Of a stretch of 64,000 nt of DNA, positions 36,000 to 48,224 are shown piece after piece. The position numbers and the translations under genes are program-made. Under the pieces are notes generated by a model. That model did not search any database, was not told the DNA's origin, and saw only the letters and a list, made by a program, of their open reading frames with translations. Numbering within the stretch: position 1 is the stretch's first letter; every line of letters starts with the position of its first letter. The stretch is from assembly GCA_021234155.1 (NCBI GenBank), contig JAJEKV010000074.1, positions 1,603,700 through 1,667,699 on the forward strand. The letters run 5' to 3'. The DNA is from Isoetes taiwanensis. Lineage: Eukaryota; Streptophyta; Lycopodiopsida; Isoetales; Isoetaceae.

Positions 36000-37674
36000 G
36001 ATCGAGATTGGGATTCTGTTTGGACAAAGAAGTTGAACAAGGGAAAGATAAAATAGCACTGTGCAAAGGAGCATCATCAAGAGAAGTTGGAAACACTATG
36101 TCGAAAAATCTACAAGAATTGTCACAACAATGAAGTAAGAAAGCAACTAGCCCTTGCTTTTGCGTTTGAAAATTGCACTAGATCAATAGTTGCACCTGAG
36201 GAACACAAAAATGGCGGGCTGCATTTTACGCGGTGCAATGCCAAAGATACCACAACAATAGACAAGTAAAAAACAGAGGCGGATGTTGTAGCACATGTTA
36301 GGAAAAGCGAAATGAAGACAAAGCCAAAGGTGGCAATTTGGATCAAATGAGATCGGTGCATGTGATGAAAACATAAAACCTTAGAGAATGCAGTACAGGA
36401 GATTGGAAAATCAGTTTTACTTATCACAAAGAATCTGGAAGCAGTGGGAAGTGAGCTGAAAGGCAATGAGAAGCCTCTGAATTACAGAAAATGATGTTGG
36501 AAGAGGCTGAGAACAGTTTAAGACAGGCCACAAATGCTTTGGCTACAAAACAGGAGGAGTTCAAGCTTAATCCAAACCGTGAGTTGGAGGCGTAAATCAA
36601 AGATTTGGGAGCGGTCGGTCGGATGGAAACTTGGCACGGGAACAAGGTACAAAAAGCAATGAACCCTACATCCATTAATGAGCAGGTCAAATGTAAAATC
36701 AAACTTGAGGAGGAGTTAAAAGTTCTCGAAGGCGAGCGAGACTTACGCATTTCTACATAAACAATTTGTGGAAGTGAAAATGGATACTCACGCAACATTT
36801 AGCATCTCTACTATTATCTGAGATAAGTTGTTAGTGCAAGATCCATTTTATACATGTTCAAAGATGTGGTGCGGAATTCACTAAAGCTTACGGTGAAGTT
36901 TAGCTTGAATTGCCAACATGAGTATCATATAGCTTGTTGTTCATTGTTGAGAGGAGGACAATGTATTCATGGTTGCCCCCGAAAGGTGCGAGAGGGTGTA
37001 TTTGAAGAGCTAGGTTTTGGCCATCTTGCAGGTGCTTCAAATAGTACACCAAAAAAGGATGTGTTAATCTGTCCTGCAATTGAGGTCTCACCCTATAGGG
37101 TTCAAAGAAGGACAATGGTGCCATTTGAAGATGCACTACACCTGCAAAGTCCTATAGGAGTCTGATCAATTGTGGGTGATTTGAATGCAATGCAGAACCA
37201 CCACCACCAGTCCAAGAAGCTGTCAAGAAGCTATAGAAGAAGCCGTAAACACAAAGCACCGGTTGTAAACACTGACACCGGTTATTGTGGAAAAACAACA
37301 GAACCCGATTGTACCACTTCGAAGCACCTAAGGAAGTTGAGGGAGTAATTCCATCGGATGAGGGCAACTTGGGTGAATATTTGCCAAAAGGAAAGGGCAG
37401 AAGAACAAAGAGGGGTAAGCTGGAGGATAGCAAAGAAGTTGTTCAGGCTACAAGAAAGAGAACAAGAAGTAGCTATGCTAAAGATGCAGGAAGCAGTCTC
37501 AATCATGACACCACACCTATCGAAGTGTATTCTGAAGAAAATGCAGAATCAGGCCCTCAAGTTTCAGGTGAGCCTGATCTTCAACAAGTGATTGACGCCC
37601 TTAATAATCCTGGAAAGTCAGTGTGGAAATTGCTGGCCAAGAAGGCCACAACTAAGTGTTGCTTAAAACATTGA
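36000..37674 (+). pseudogene. Accessory coiled-coil/zinc-finger protein, copy A
   Basis: Pieces in several frames line up with version C. They are EVRKQLALAFAF (about 36140; compare LRTVFARAFAW), a Glu-rich coiled-coil region (36660-36780) and a degraded Cys/His cluster (about 36850-36990) with 'CQHEYHIACCSLLRGG'. Then come 'FEELGFGHLAGAS' and a basic linker with 'GRRTKRGKLEDSK', ending 'VWKLLAKKATTKCCLKH' at TGA 37674. It is not open as written. The copy B reading is better at some places and worse at others, consistent with sequence error. Confidence 0.6.
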
Positions 37675-37879
37675 ATATTATTGATTTTCTTTTGTTGCAT
37701 TCACTGTAAGATTACCAGTTGATTCTGTTAGGTCAGAGAATCCTGCTGTTGATACAGAAAGGTTTCCACATTCAACCCATTTTTCATTTTCATTTTCATC
37801 TATTTATTCATGTAGTAATTCCTGTTGTGTAGGTATTCAGGATGTTTCAACGTACTAAATATTGATTTGGCAGCAAAAG

Positions 37880-38408
37880 ATAAACTCATTGTCTTGGATT
37901 TAAATGGCATTTGGTGCAAAAACACATACGCTTGGAAGCAGGATTGACAATGACATACACTAGCAGAAAGAAAGTGATATTCAGACCAGAAGCAGTGTTC
38001 TTCTTGAAGACTTTGTTACAGAAGTGTTGTGTTGGTATATGGTCATCAATGCAACTCTCTAATGTTCACCACCCTAACAAACCTGGCTGTCCAGTCATGA
38101 TGAAGCCACTTGGGAAAATATATGAGTCATACCCAAGATTCAAAGGTAAGACTTTGCTTCTTGATGATTCATTATACAAGTCTTACCTTAGCAGTCCCTG
38201 GAAACTTCTGCTAGTACCTGCATTCAAGATGGATATCTATGATGAAGTGCTAACAGTACTCACCCCAAAGATAGAAGAAATACTGCAGGCCAAGACTGAG
38301 GAAAAAATGAAGTTACTGGTGAAGAACACACACAGATACAAGCCCTGGCCTAAGACAGATAGAAAGATTATGAAGCTATGCTTGGAAAGACTTTCTGGAA
38401 AACAATAG
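37880..38408 (+). pseudogene. FCP1/NIF-like HAD phosphatase reading frame, copy A
   Basis: It starts KLIVLDLNGIWCKN (about 37885), a plant NIF/FCP1-homology motif I in which DxN-G replaces DxDx. A frameshift lies near 37910. A long frame to 38408 then reads 'VIFRPEAV', 'VGIWSSM' (motif II) and 'KPLGKIYESYPRFKGK', 'TLLLDDSLYKS' (motif III/IV). Its C-terminus is Lys-rich. FCP1-like phosphatases act on phosphoserine substrates such as the RNA polymerase II tail, but this one's activity is unknown. It sits between gene 2 and the transposase. It could be a captured host fragment or a regular gene of this element. Confidence 0.65.
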
Positions 38409-38689
38409 CAGTTCTGCAGGTTTGTGAATGAGGAATTGGAGAAGGTTTATGGTGATGAACTTTGTCATTCTCCATTACTGTGATTAAGCCTGAGACATTT
38501 ATGATTATTGGCCTCATTGTCATTTATTTAGGCCAAGGAATCCTACACTTTTCATGTACCATCTTTATCTTAATTTAAGAATGTTTTTGCTATATTGTAT
38601 ATATAGTTCAATGGACTTTGTCTATAAGTTTTTGCTATATTGTTTATATCTACTTCAATCGACCGCAAAGGGATGCTTAAAACTTATCA

Positions 38690-39330
38690 AGTGCTTAAAA
38701 AAATTGCACAGGCAAGTGCTAGTCCGGTATGAGTCTTAATGGCGGAATCAAGCTTCTTGTCATGCGGTGGCGGTTACTAAGTATGTAGTTGCTTAACGCT
38801 AGCAGAAGTGTTAATGTCATCAAGTGCTTACTGTCATGCAGTTAAGGTGCAGGGCTTGCTGTTAAGCTATATATAACTGTTTAAAGCTAGTTTGTTTTAT
38901 TGCATAAGTGCTTTCGTGTGTTCCAGTGCTTACTCACAAGCACTGCTGAAACTAATTAAAGTGCTTAGTGTTTGAAACTAATTAAAGAGCTAAAGCACTG
39001 TTACATTCAAGCAGAATCTGAATGGACTGTACAAGAATTCAAACTTCATATATTTGATAGATAGACAAAATAACATTTGATAGAGAAACAAAAAACTTTG
39101 ATAGAGACAAAAAAAACTTTGATAGAGACAAAAAACTTTTTATATAAACAAAATTTTTTACAAAAAAAAGGCCCTCAGGCCAGTTTCTTCAGGATATAAA
39201 CAAATTTTTTTACAAAAAAAGCCCTCGGGAGCCGGTGTCTTTAGGGGGTGTCTTGAGGGGGATGTCTTGGGGGGCTTTAGGGGCTTTTGGTTGGGACTCG
39301 GGCTCACTCCACATTCTCCTCAATCCTCGC
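38690..39330. repeat. Repeat-rich intergenic block, copy A
   Basis: Clustered AAGTGCTTA / TAAGCACTT words (38690-39000) are followed by a TTTGATAGAGACAAAAAAC minisatellite (39050-39140). Then comes a roughly 54-bp direct repeat containing TTTTACAAAAAAA and GGCCCTC (39150-39240). Copy B has the same at 48225-48830. AAGCACTT words also occur near the left end (35790-35810, 45315-45340), so they may be element-specific binding or terminal motifs. Confidence 0.6.
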
Positions 39331-39477
39331 CTCCTCCCTCGCCTTTTGGTGGGGGCGCTCTTAAGTAACGACTCTCGAAAATCAGCTGTTTTTCTTCTTC
39401 TTCATCTTACGTGCTTAGGTGCTGGAACAACAAATCACTTGAAAAGAATTACATCAATTTGGTTAAGTGTCAAAGAA

Positions 39478-42317
39478 TTACAATTTTATTGGGAGACTGG
39501 CCATAATTGTTTCATGGGTCTCCTGTTGCCTTCTATTTTGTCCATATCAATTTTAGGATATCTTACCACATGGCTGTGCACGGAGGCTTCGGGTTGTTTA
39601 GTGAGCAACATGTACTTGAAATTACCCAAGAATTGATAATACAGTCCACTTAAGATAACCTCATGCACTCCAAATTTTTGCCCCCATCCATCTTTGTATG
39701 AATCTTCAAGTGTGCATTTGCATTTGGGTTACTTGAGGATGTAGAAGTCCACACCCTCCACGAATTGTCTACCTCGGCATTCACCGCAAAATTGTCACCT
39801 ACCTCTACCGACATTCGATCCATTCATTGGCTTGTTCAAGAGTCTCCTTTTTCTTCTCAACTCCACGGTTTTAAGTCGGGTTACCTCCCACTTTCCAAAT
39901 CTACTGTATTGATGGGGAGTCCCAATTATGATCCATGCAAAACAAGCGTAAAACATGATGGGCATCTATGAGCAAGCCTGTTTGGTCTACTCCTGGCGGC
40001 AGTGCGATCATGATGAATCTTCTTTGTGCCTTTAAGTGTTTCAATTTCATATTCTTCTATGTTTGCCACAACAAAGCGGGGTTCAATTTCCCAAAAATAT
40101 CTTTTGATCTCATCTGTTTCATCAACTGGTAGCTGAAATGAAATATGTACACGAAATTTTACAATATCTTTAGCATGCCTCGGTTGTACACCATTGGGTT
40201 TGAGTTGTTCCTTACTTAGCGACCTTTTGATAGCGGCATCCGCACCATCATGTTCACCTTTACCATGAGCGGTGGGCAAAGTAGTTCCACACTATTTCCT
40301 TGTCATTCATTGTGAAGTACCCGCTAAAAAAAAAGTTTTTCGACTTGAATTGTGATGAGCGACCATCACTCCAAACCCAATGCTTCTCATACTCTATTTT
40401 CTGTTCCTTAAGGCATGCAACATGCTTTTGTAAAGTGTGTTCCACAAATAATGAGTCATGCACTTTATCATGAGAAATGTAAAAGTGAGTCTCTTTTACG
40501 ATCTTCCTACCATTGTTGAGTCTATTCCGACTGCTCCAATCTTACGTTCTTTTTTTTTTCTTCTTTGGCGGTCTTCTTACGTACGCCGCGGGGAACATCA
40601 ATATCGACACTTTTGTCATGTCTATATGTTATGTGAACAAGTATAGAAACTTGAGTGCGTATGCCGGGTGCATTGGTGGGGCTCATTCTAGATCTTGATC
40701 TTTGTAATTTTCTGCAAAGTCAATAATGTATACAATTGTATCTTACGGAAATGATGACACATTTTGTTTAAAAGCGATTGGCCCTGCCAATGTGCTATGT
40801 AAATTGTGTGGAACAAAATCGATATTACCTTCTTCACATCCTCTTGAAACTCTTTGGGACTTCTCTCCTTCTATACTAATCTCAAGACAGGTTTGTACCT
40901 CAAAGCCTTTCTTGGATCCCCGAATTCTCTGTCCTGGTCCACAGGTTGCTTTTGAAATGTCTTCCAAGTAACTAGTACTGAACCCGTGCCATCCATTTCT
41001 GTGGACATTTTCTAATTCTATCCAACCCACTTTTTTTACACGCCAACATCAAGCAGTTATGATCAAACCACTCCTCATCATCACCTTTGCTGCAGACCAC
41101 TTGTCTCCATAAATCACGGGTGCACTTGATTGTATGCTCCTTGGCTGCACATTATACGGGCGGGGCCACAAATCTCCAAGATGGCAGTTGCAATTGTCAT
41201 GAACTCCACCCGATTTTCTCAGTCGTTTCAATCCCGCATGATGTATTCAAAGTGGTAGATGCAGCAAACATGTATGCCCTCACGCATCCTCCTTACAAAA
41301 CTCGGTTTCAACCTCTCTCAAAAGTGCAATGCAATTTTGATATGAGGGTTCTCCTCTCTAAACTGAGAGGTAGAATTGCAGCTATGAGGGGAAATCGTGT
41401 GAATGCCAAATAAATGCTACATATAATGAACCCTACAATATAGGATGAATACTTACTTGGTGACTTCAAGAAGGTGAATTGGATGTTCCATCTTTATTCA
41501 CGTCTCTCGATACATACCTCCTCACGTCTTTCTTGTATGGAGAAACTCTTGTATTTTACGTCCGAACTTGATAATGACTTCTCTATTGTAATCTAACATG
41601 CTATCCATCCGCTTCCTCCTCCTGAACATTGCATTAGGGTTTTTTTGAGATTAAAAAAGGGCCTTCAAAACATGCCAACTAAGCCAAATGAAGATAAATG
41701 AACTACCAATCAGAAATCGAAACGGCGGTCCGGTCAGCAAAAGCATTATAACTAACTCTTTGGATCACATTTTTCTAGCATAACTATTGACCGAGAAAAG
41801 TCCAAATGAGCTCTCGTTTAGTGCAATAGATGATAGATCTCGTTGAGATCTTTCCAACCTTAGGTGCTTTGCACATATTTTAACCACTTATGATTGTCAA
41901 AACTCTAAAAAATATGGTTTTTATCATTTTTTACTATTCTACGGGTCTAAAAGATATGCAAACCACCCAAAGTTGGAAAGATCTCAATGAGATCTATCTA
42001 TTGCACCAAACAAGAGCTCATTTGGACTTTTCTATCAACACTTATGCTAGAAAATGTGATCCAGTGAGTTAGTTATAATCGCTTTTCGAATCGATTACCG
42101 CCTTTTTTTCGATTGATAGTTCATATAGCTTTTCAGCAGTTCTTAGAAGGCCCTTTTATGATCTCAAAAAATCCCTAATGGACCAAGGTCCTTCCCCTTT
42201 GTTAGCTTGCACCCTTCTTTGAAAAGCATTTGAAATTGTTTTTCTGGGGATGCTGAGCAATCTGGCCATTTCTGTTTGATTCAATGGCTTGACACCATTT
42301 GTACCTGCTGCTGCCAT
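39478..42317 (-). pseudogene. DDE transposase, copy A (with MITE in its 5' part)
   Basis: Order on the minus strand: N-terminal HTH-like segment MAAAGTNGVKPLNQTEMARL (42317-42200), foldback MITE (42180-41632), exon 1 (41635-41457; 'EAVIKFW', 'PYKKDVRRYV', ending EVSQ at a GTAAGT donor), an intron of about 70 bp, then the catalytic body. Copy B shows the body intact (49019-50934); here it is broken at many CTG/CAG-equivalent positions. The C-terminus 'GLYYQFLGNFKYML' matches version C 'GLFYKFLGGSRYEL'. The gene is probably less damaged in the real genome than here. Confidence 0.7.
41632..42180. mobile_element. Foldback MITE (about 550 bp, arms about 230 bp)
   Basis: CATTAGGGTTTTTTTGAGAT on the left pairs with the inverse of GATCTCAAAAAATCCCTAATG on the right. 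The arms continue as long imperfect inverted repeats (GGATCACATTTT, AGTCCAAATGAGCTC, GAGATCTTTCC) around a roughly 90-bp AT-rich loop. It sits between the HTH-like N-terminus and exon 1 of the transposase, where GPWS and NVQEEE would otherwise join. No clear target duplication. A partial copy is at 63838-64000, and an end at about 793-833. Confidence 0.75.
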
Positions 42318-44234
42318 TATCAGGGTGGACTTCCTTGCACGAAGCAAATGTTTAAGCGCCCAAATGTAACATTTCAATGGCAAAATGCATTAATGATCAA
42401 AAGCATTGCTTGCATGATAGACCTATATAAATTAAACCACCGTGATGGACATGAAAAAGTACCTAGCTTATTCTCATCACCAAATCAATGATGCACCTCA
42501 TGAAAATCGGAGAATTGGCAGCATATCCCCAAACAAGTAGTTGTGCATATAGAAAATTTGCAATATGAAATTGACATGCTTCAAGAGCTACTAAGTATGA
42601 GCCTTTTGAACTGCTCAAAGTCAAGCAAGCAAGAAGAGCAAGGGCACATCTCAATGCACAAATCTAATATTTGAATAATCAATGTCCGTAATCATATAGA
42701 AACAACGATATGTATGCCCAATATATAGCATACAGAAGCCTAGCTCCATCATCAGGCACAACTGCATCATCTGTTTTATCAGTTGCAAAATTGCACATCA
42801 ACTGTAGCATATGTAGTACACTATGAATCTAATTTAAATTTAGGCATTGGCATCCACATTGATGCCATAACTACATAAGAAATGTTTTGATCCTACTGAA
42901 ATCTAGGCATCCTTCATTCCAAGTTCTGTAAGAACCTCTGCAAATATCTTCCATGATTTGAGACTATACAATTCCATGTTGCAGGTATATGTCTTCCCCA
43001 GCTCATCAATTTTTCTTGCACATTCCAAAAGTAAATCAGGGTCCTAATATATTTAGCAGTGATGCTTTGTGGCGAATATTCGCAAAAGACGAATTTTTAG
43101 GGATTTTCAAATATTTCCTATGAATGTTTAGTAGGTTACGTATCATATTTTTTATTAGAATATTCTCCCTAAGTTGATATGAAGCTGTCCTTCCAAGAAG
43201 AAATTCGCCATGTAATCGAACCTAGAACAAGAGCACATTCGCCCCCAAGTTTATAGCTTCTTGCAACTAAACATCTAGTATTCATTCTGATTCATATCAA
43301 CACTAGCTTTTGAGCATCACAAGATTGTCTGCAAGTTATTTCTTGTGATTTGTATGACTTGATAGAGTTTTCCTTGTCGCATTTGTAGATAATATATTTC
43401 ATGGGATCAATTTGGTTTTAGAACGGAACAATGACCTAAAAATGCTAGATTTTCACTATAAAGACTTCTATTTTTGTGCCTTGAATTCAAATCCATTTCT
43501 TCTTTGAGTAAAGTTATGCATGTATTTACTTATTATAAAGCTTCAACAACAAAAATTCTCCAAATAATGATGAGAAGAAATGGATTATTTAACATATTCG
43601 CCATTAAAACTAGTTTTATTCTTCTTTACATTCGCCAACCATTCTATATAAATTGCATTGAAAAAATAAATAAAAGCATCCCTGTTAGCCACTCAGGACT
43701 GTGAAAGTGGACCACAATAAGCATTTTTACAAAAATTTCTGTGTATTTCGGCCAAGCTTTCACCATAGCCGACAGGCTTAATTGCCACAAATAGAAACAA
43801 AATCAAACATAAATGCAACACGAATCAGGGTTTGACAGAAGCACACATTATTCTGGCAATTATATTTTTTGTCTAAAAAGACAGACATGAAAAGATCAAA
43901 CAAAATATCTTGCTCAAGGCATGTGCAAAACCTTGTAGATCAAAAACTAACCTTTAATCATCTATCCTATATTTGTAGCAGCCCAAAAACCTTTAATCAT
44001 CTATCCTATATTTGTAGCAGAAGCAAAGAACAACCAAAACAAAGAATGAAAGTTATCATTGATGAGAAGCAAAACAAAGAATGGAAAGAATCTACACTGC
44101 TTGTTGGCAAAATTGAGGAGCATACCATAGCAGACTCTCAACAGAGTGCAACACCCAAACCGTAGCATGACAACAAAATATTTGCTAACACAACCTGTCC
44201 AGCTTATGATATTATCATTTACGTATTGATTTGG

Positions 44235-44480
44235 GGGTCAAAGCATGGAGCTGGGGGGCATTTTTGCGCCAGCCAATCTTTTTTTCTATAATCCCGATGA
44301 AGCTGATATTTTGTATTCCAAGGCATAATGTGAATGCGTTTCAGAAAAAAATATCAAAAAAATAAAAGAAAAATATTTTTCAAAAATACAAAAAAAGAAA
44401 AAAAAAACCCCCAGAAAGCGCCCACTAAGCATCATGTGTTGCTGACAACAAAAGTGTCCCCCACCTTCATGCTTTGACCC
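44235..44480. mobile_element. MITE (about 246 bp), copy B
   Basis: Counterpart of 34695-34939, with the same GGGTCAAAGCATG termini and TTGG flanks. It was therefore present before the tandem duplication. Confidence 0.7.
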
Positions 44481-44668
44481 TTGGCAGGCATGCATTACCT
44501 GGGATGGTATCTCGAATTCAGAACTGTGAAGTTCTATAAATATGTTGTGGAAGTACCTCGATGTTACGAACCAAGGGTAAGTCGTGCTTGCGGGCCTTGG
44601 GACTAGAAGTCTGCCTTGGGAATGCTACGTGGTGGCCTGGGAATGTTCCGAGAAGTATTTACCGCCTA

Positions 44669-45250
44669 CACTACAAAAATGTTGCCCTGTTACGACATCT
44701 ATTACGACGTCCAGACGTCGTTTGAACGTCGATGAACGACGGCAAAAAGTCGATAAATGACAACGACGTCTGCACGTCGTTTTATGATGCCTACGCGTCG
44801 TTATACGCGTCGCAAGTCTCTAAGCGACGTCTTAACGTCGTTTAACGACACTATGTACACGTGGCAACGGGCGCTGGGTAAGGGGCGTTAGCGGCGTGGG
44901 CCAAAGACGACGACGATGTGGCCGACGAGCCGCCAACGCCGTTTCATCGACGAAGTACACGCCGTCGCCAACTTGTCCATGATCCAGCGCGGGCGTCGCC
45001 AATGAAACGCCGACATGGCAGTTACGGTTTGACGCCGTTCAACGACAAGAAGCGGGGCGCCACTTGTTCTGGCCGACGCCGCCACCTCCTCGCTGACATG
45101 GCCACGTGTGTGATGTCGTTCAACGACGATTTTACCTACCGCCGCCGCGGCAACCGATGGTATCGTCGCTTACGCCGACACGACCGGTTATTTGTTGACG
45201 TGGCAAATACGAGAAACGTCGTTTTTACGACGCCAACCGAATTTTTGAAA
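44669..45250 (+). mobile_element. CACTA-like terminus with subterminal repeats, copy B
   Basis: CACTACAAAAATGTTGCC at 44669, then dense ACGACGTC/ACGTCGTT words, cleaner here than in copy A (ACGACGTCTGCACGTCGTT). The right end should lie beyond the window. Confidence 0.6.
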
Positions 45251-45539
45251 AAATATTTATTTAATATTATTTAATAAATGGGTGTAAAATCGCTAGTGGG
45301 GTACAACTTTTGGCTTAAGCGCTTAAGCACTTTTAAGTGCTGAAACCGGGCGGACGTCGGTCTGCCACACCCTTCTCCTTCTTTTCCCCCGGGCTTCCGT
45401 GATCGGTGTTTCACCGCTGATGATGGAGGGATGGAGCGCGGATGATTTTCACAAAGATCGAGGTTCAGGCAATTCGGGGTGAAGCCCCACGAGGAAGAAA
45501 CTTGGTTGGAAAATAACGCCACGATCGAGATTGGGATTC

Positions 45540-47202
45540 CGTTTGGACAAAGAAGTTGAACAAGGGAAAGATAAAATAGCACCGCGGCAAAGGAGCATCA
45601 TCAAGAGAAGTTGGAAACACTATGTCTAAAAATCTACAAGAATTGTCACAACAATGAAGTAAGAAAGCAACTAGCCCTTTTGCTTTTTGCGCTTTGAAAA
45701 TTGCACTAGATCAATAGTTGCACCCGAGGAACACAAAGTAACCGGGCTGCATTTGTCAGGCAATGCCAAAGATACCACAACAATAGACAAGTAAAAACAG
45801 AGGCGATGTTGTAGCACATGTTAGGAAAACCGAAATGAAGACAAAGCCAAAGGTGGCAAAATGGATCAAATGAGATCGGTGCATGTGATGAAAACATAAA
45901 ACCTTAGAGAATGCAAAGATGTGAGATTGGAAAATCGGTTTTACTTATCACAAAGAATCTGGAAGCAAATGGGAAGTGAGCTGAAAAGGCAATGAGAAGC
46001 CTCTCAATTACGTAAAATGATGTTGGAAGAGGCCGAGAACGGTTTTAAGACAAAGCCACAAATGCTTTGGCTACAAAACAGAGGAGTTCAAGCTTAATCC
46101 AAACTGCGTGAGTTGGAGGCGTAAATCAAAGATTTGGAGGAGATCGGTATCGGATGGAAACTTGGCACAGAACAAGGTACAAAAAGCAATGAACCCTACA
46201 TCTGTTAATGAGCAGGTCAAATGTAAAATCAAACTTGAGGAGGAGTTAAAAGTTCTCGAAGACGAACAGAGACTTCTGCATTTCTACATAAACAATTTGT
46301 GGAAGCTGAAAATGGATACTCACGCAACATTTAGCATCTCTACTATTATACGAGATAAGTTGTTAGTGCAAGATCCATTTTATACATGTTCAGCATGTGG
46401 TCTGGAATTCACTAAAGCTTACAGGTGAAGTTTAGCACTGAATTGCCAACATGAGTATCATATAGCTTGTTGTTCATTGTTGAGAGGAGGACAATGTATT
46501 CATGGTTGCCCCGAAAGGTGCCGAGGGTGTATTTGACGAGCTAGGTTTTGGCCATCTTGCGGGTGCTTCAAATAGTACACCAAAAAAGGATGTGTTAATC
46601 GTTCCGCAATTGAGGTCTCACCCTATAGGGGTTCAAAGAAGGACAATGGTGCCATTTGAAGATGCACTACACCCAAAAGTCCTATAGGAGTACAGTCAAT
46701 TGTGGACCGATTTGAATGCAACAAACAGAACCACCACCACCAGTCCAAGAAGTCTGTCCAAGAAGCTATAGAAGAAGTGTAAACACAAAGACCAGGTTGT
46801 AAACACAACCGGTTGTGGAAAAACAACAAAACAGGATTGTACACAATGAAGCACCTAAGGAAGTTGAGGGAGTAATTCCATCGGATGAGGGGCAACTTGG
46901 GTGAATATTTGCCAAAAGGAAAGGGCGTAAGAACAAAGAGGGGTAAGTCGGAGGATAGCAAAGAAGTTGTTCAAAGCTACAAGAAAGAGAACAAGAAGTA
47001 GCTATGCTAAAGATGCAGGAAGCGATCTCAATCATGACACCACACCTATCGAAGTGTATTCGAAGAAAATGCAGAATCAGGCCCTCAAGTTTCAGGTGAG
47101 CCTGATCTTCAACAAGTGATTGACGCCCTTAATAATCCTGGAAAGTCAGTGTGGAAATTGCTGGCCAAGAAGGCCACAACTAAGTGTTGCTTAAAACATT
47201 GA
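45540..47202 (+). pseudogene. Accessory coiled-coil/zinc-finger protein, copy B
   Basis: The best-preserved stretch is 46108-46428, a coiled-coil segment (VKCKIKLEEELKVLEDEQRL) followed by 'FYTCSACGLEFTKAY'. In the next frame comes 'NCQHEYHIACCSLLRGGQC'. Together they form a CxxC...CxH...HxxC...CxxxC RING/PHD-like zinc site. 'FDELGFGHLAGAS' follows, matching 'LDELGFKEL' of version C. It ends at TGA 47202. Confidence 0.62.
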
Positions 47203-47419
47203 ATATTATTGATTTTCTTTTGTTGCATTCACTGTAAGATTACCGGGGTTGATTACGTTAGGTCAGAGAATCCTGCTGTTGATACAGAAAGGTTTCCACA
47301 TTCAACCCATTTTTCATTTTCATTTTCATCTATTTATTCATGTAGTAATTCCTGTTGTGTAGGTATTCAGGATGTTTCAACGTACTAAATATTGATTTGG
47401 CAGCAAAAGATAAACTCAT

Positions 47420-47950
47420 TGTCTTGGATTTAAATGGCATTTGGTGCAAAAACACATACGCTTGGAAGCAGGATTGACAATGACATACACCAGCGAAAAG
47501 AAAGTGATATTCGGCACTGTAGCGTTGTTCTTCTTGAAGACTTTGTTACGTATGTTGTGTTGGTATATGGTCATCAATGCAACTCTCTAATGTTCACCAC
47601 CCTAACAAACCGGGGCTGTCCACCATGATGAAGCCACTTGGGAAAATATATGAGTCATACCCAAGATTCAAAGGTAAGACTTTGCTTCTTGATGATTCAT
47701 TATACAAGTCTTACCTTAGATCCCGGAAACTTCTCGCTAGTACCCGATTCAAGATGGATATCTATGATGAAGTGCTAACAAGACTCACCCCAAAGATAGA
47801 AGAAATACCGCAGGCCAAGACCGAGGAAAAATGAAGTTACTGGGTGAAGAACACACACGTATACAAGCCCTGCCTAAGACAGATGATAGAAAGATTATGA
47901 AGCTATGCTTGAAAGACTTTTTCGAAAACAATAGCGCGGTTGAGGGTTTG
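47420..47950 (+). pseudogene. FCP1/NIF-like phosphatase reading frame, copy B
   Basis: Same motifs as copy A (LDLNGIW, KPLGKIYESYPRFKGK, TLLLDDSLYKS), but more broken. Changes against copy A fall on CAG/CTG words (CCCTGG to CCCGG, TTCTGC to TTCTCGC, ACCTGC to ACCCG). The damage is therefore probably technical. Confidence 0.6.
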
Positions 47951-48224
47951 TGAATGAGGAATTGGAGAAGGTTTATGGTGATGAACTTTGTCATTCTCCA
48001 TTACTGTGATTAAGCCTGAGACATTTATGATTATTGGCCTGATTGTCATTTATTTAGGCCAAGGAATCCTACACTTTTCATGTACCATCTTTATCTTAAT
48101 TTAAGAATGTTTTTGCTATATTGTATATATAGTTCAATGCAGACTTGTCTATAAGTTTTTGCTATATTGTTTATATCTACTTCAATGCTGACTGCAAGGG
48201 ATGCTTAAAACTTATCAAGTGCTT

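Larger units (their letters stand above)
32778..42343 (+). repeat. 9.57-kb tandem duplication, copy A
   Basis: The sequence starting AAGCAAATGTTTAAGCGCCC restarts at 42342 with a constant offset of 9,566 bp, falling to 9,542 after a GATA microsatellite. The left 2 kb (32778-34694) has no supported gene. Copy A then holds a MITE, a CACTA-like end, gene 2, an FCP1-like reading frame and the transposase, and the right edge cuts just upstream of the transposase start. Only AAGC is shared at the breakpoint. Confidence 0.85.

Noticed and set aside
41430-41450. Helitron 5' end suggested by ATCCTATATTGTAGGG on the minus strand
   Set aside because: It lies inside the short intron after the exon 1 donor of the transposase in both copies, and there is no empty site or partner 3' end.
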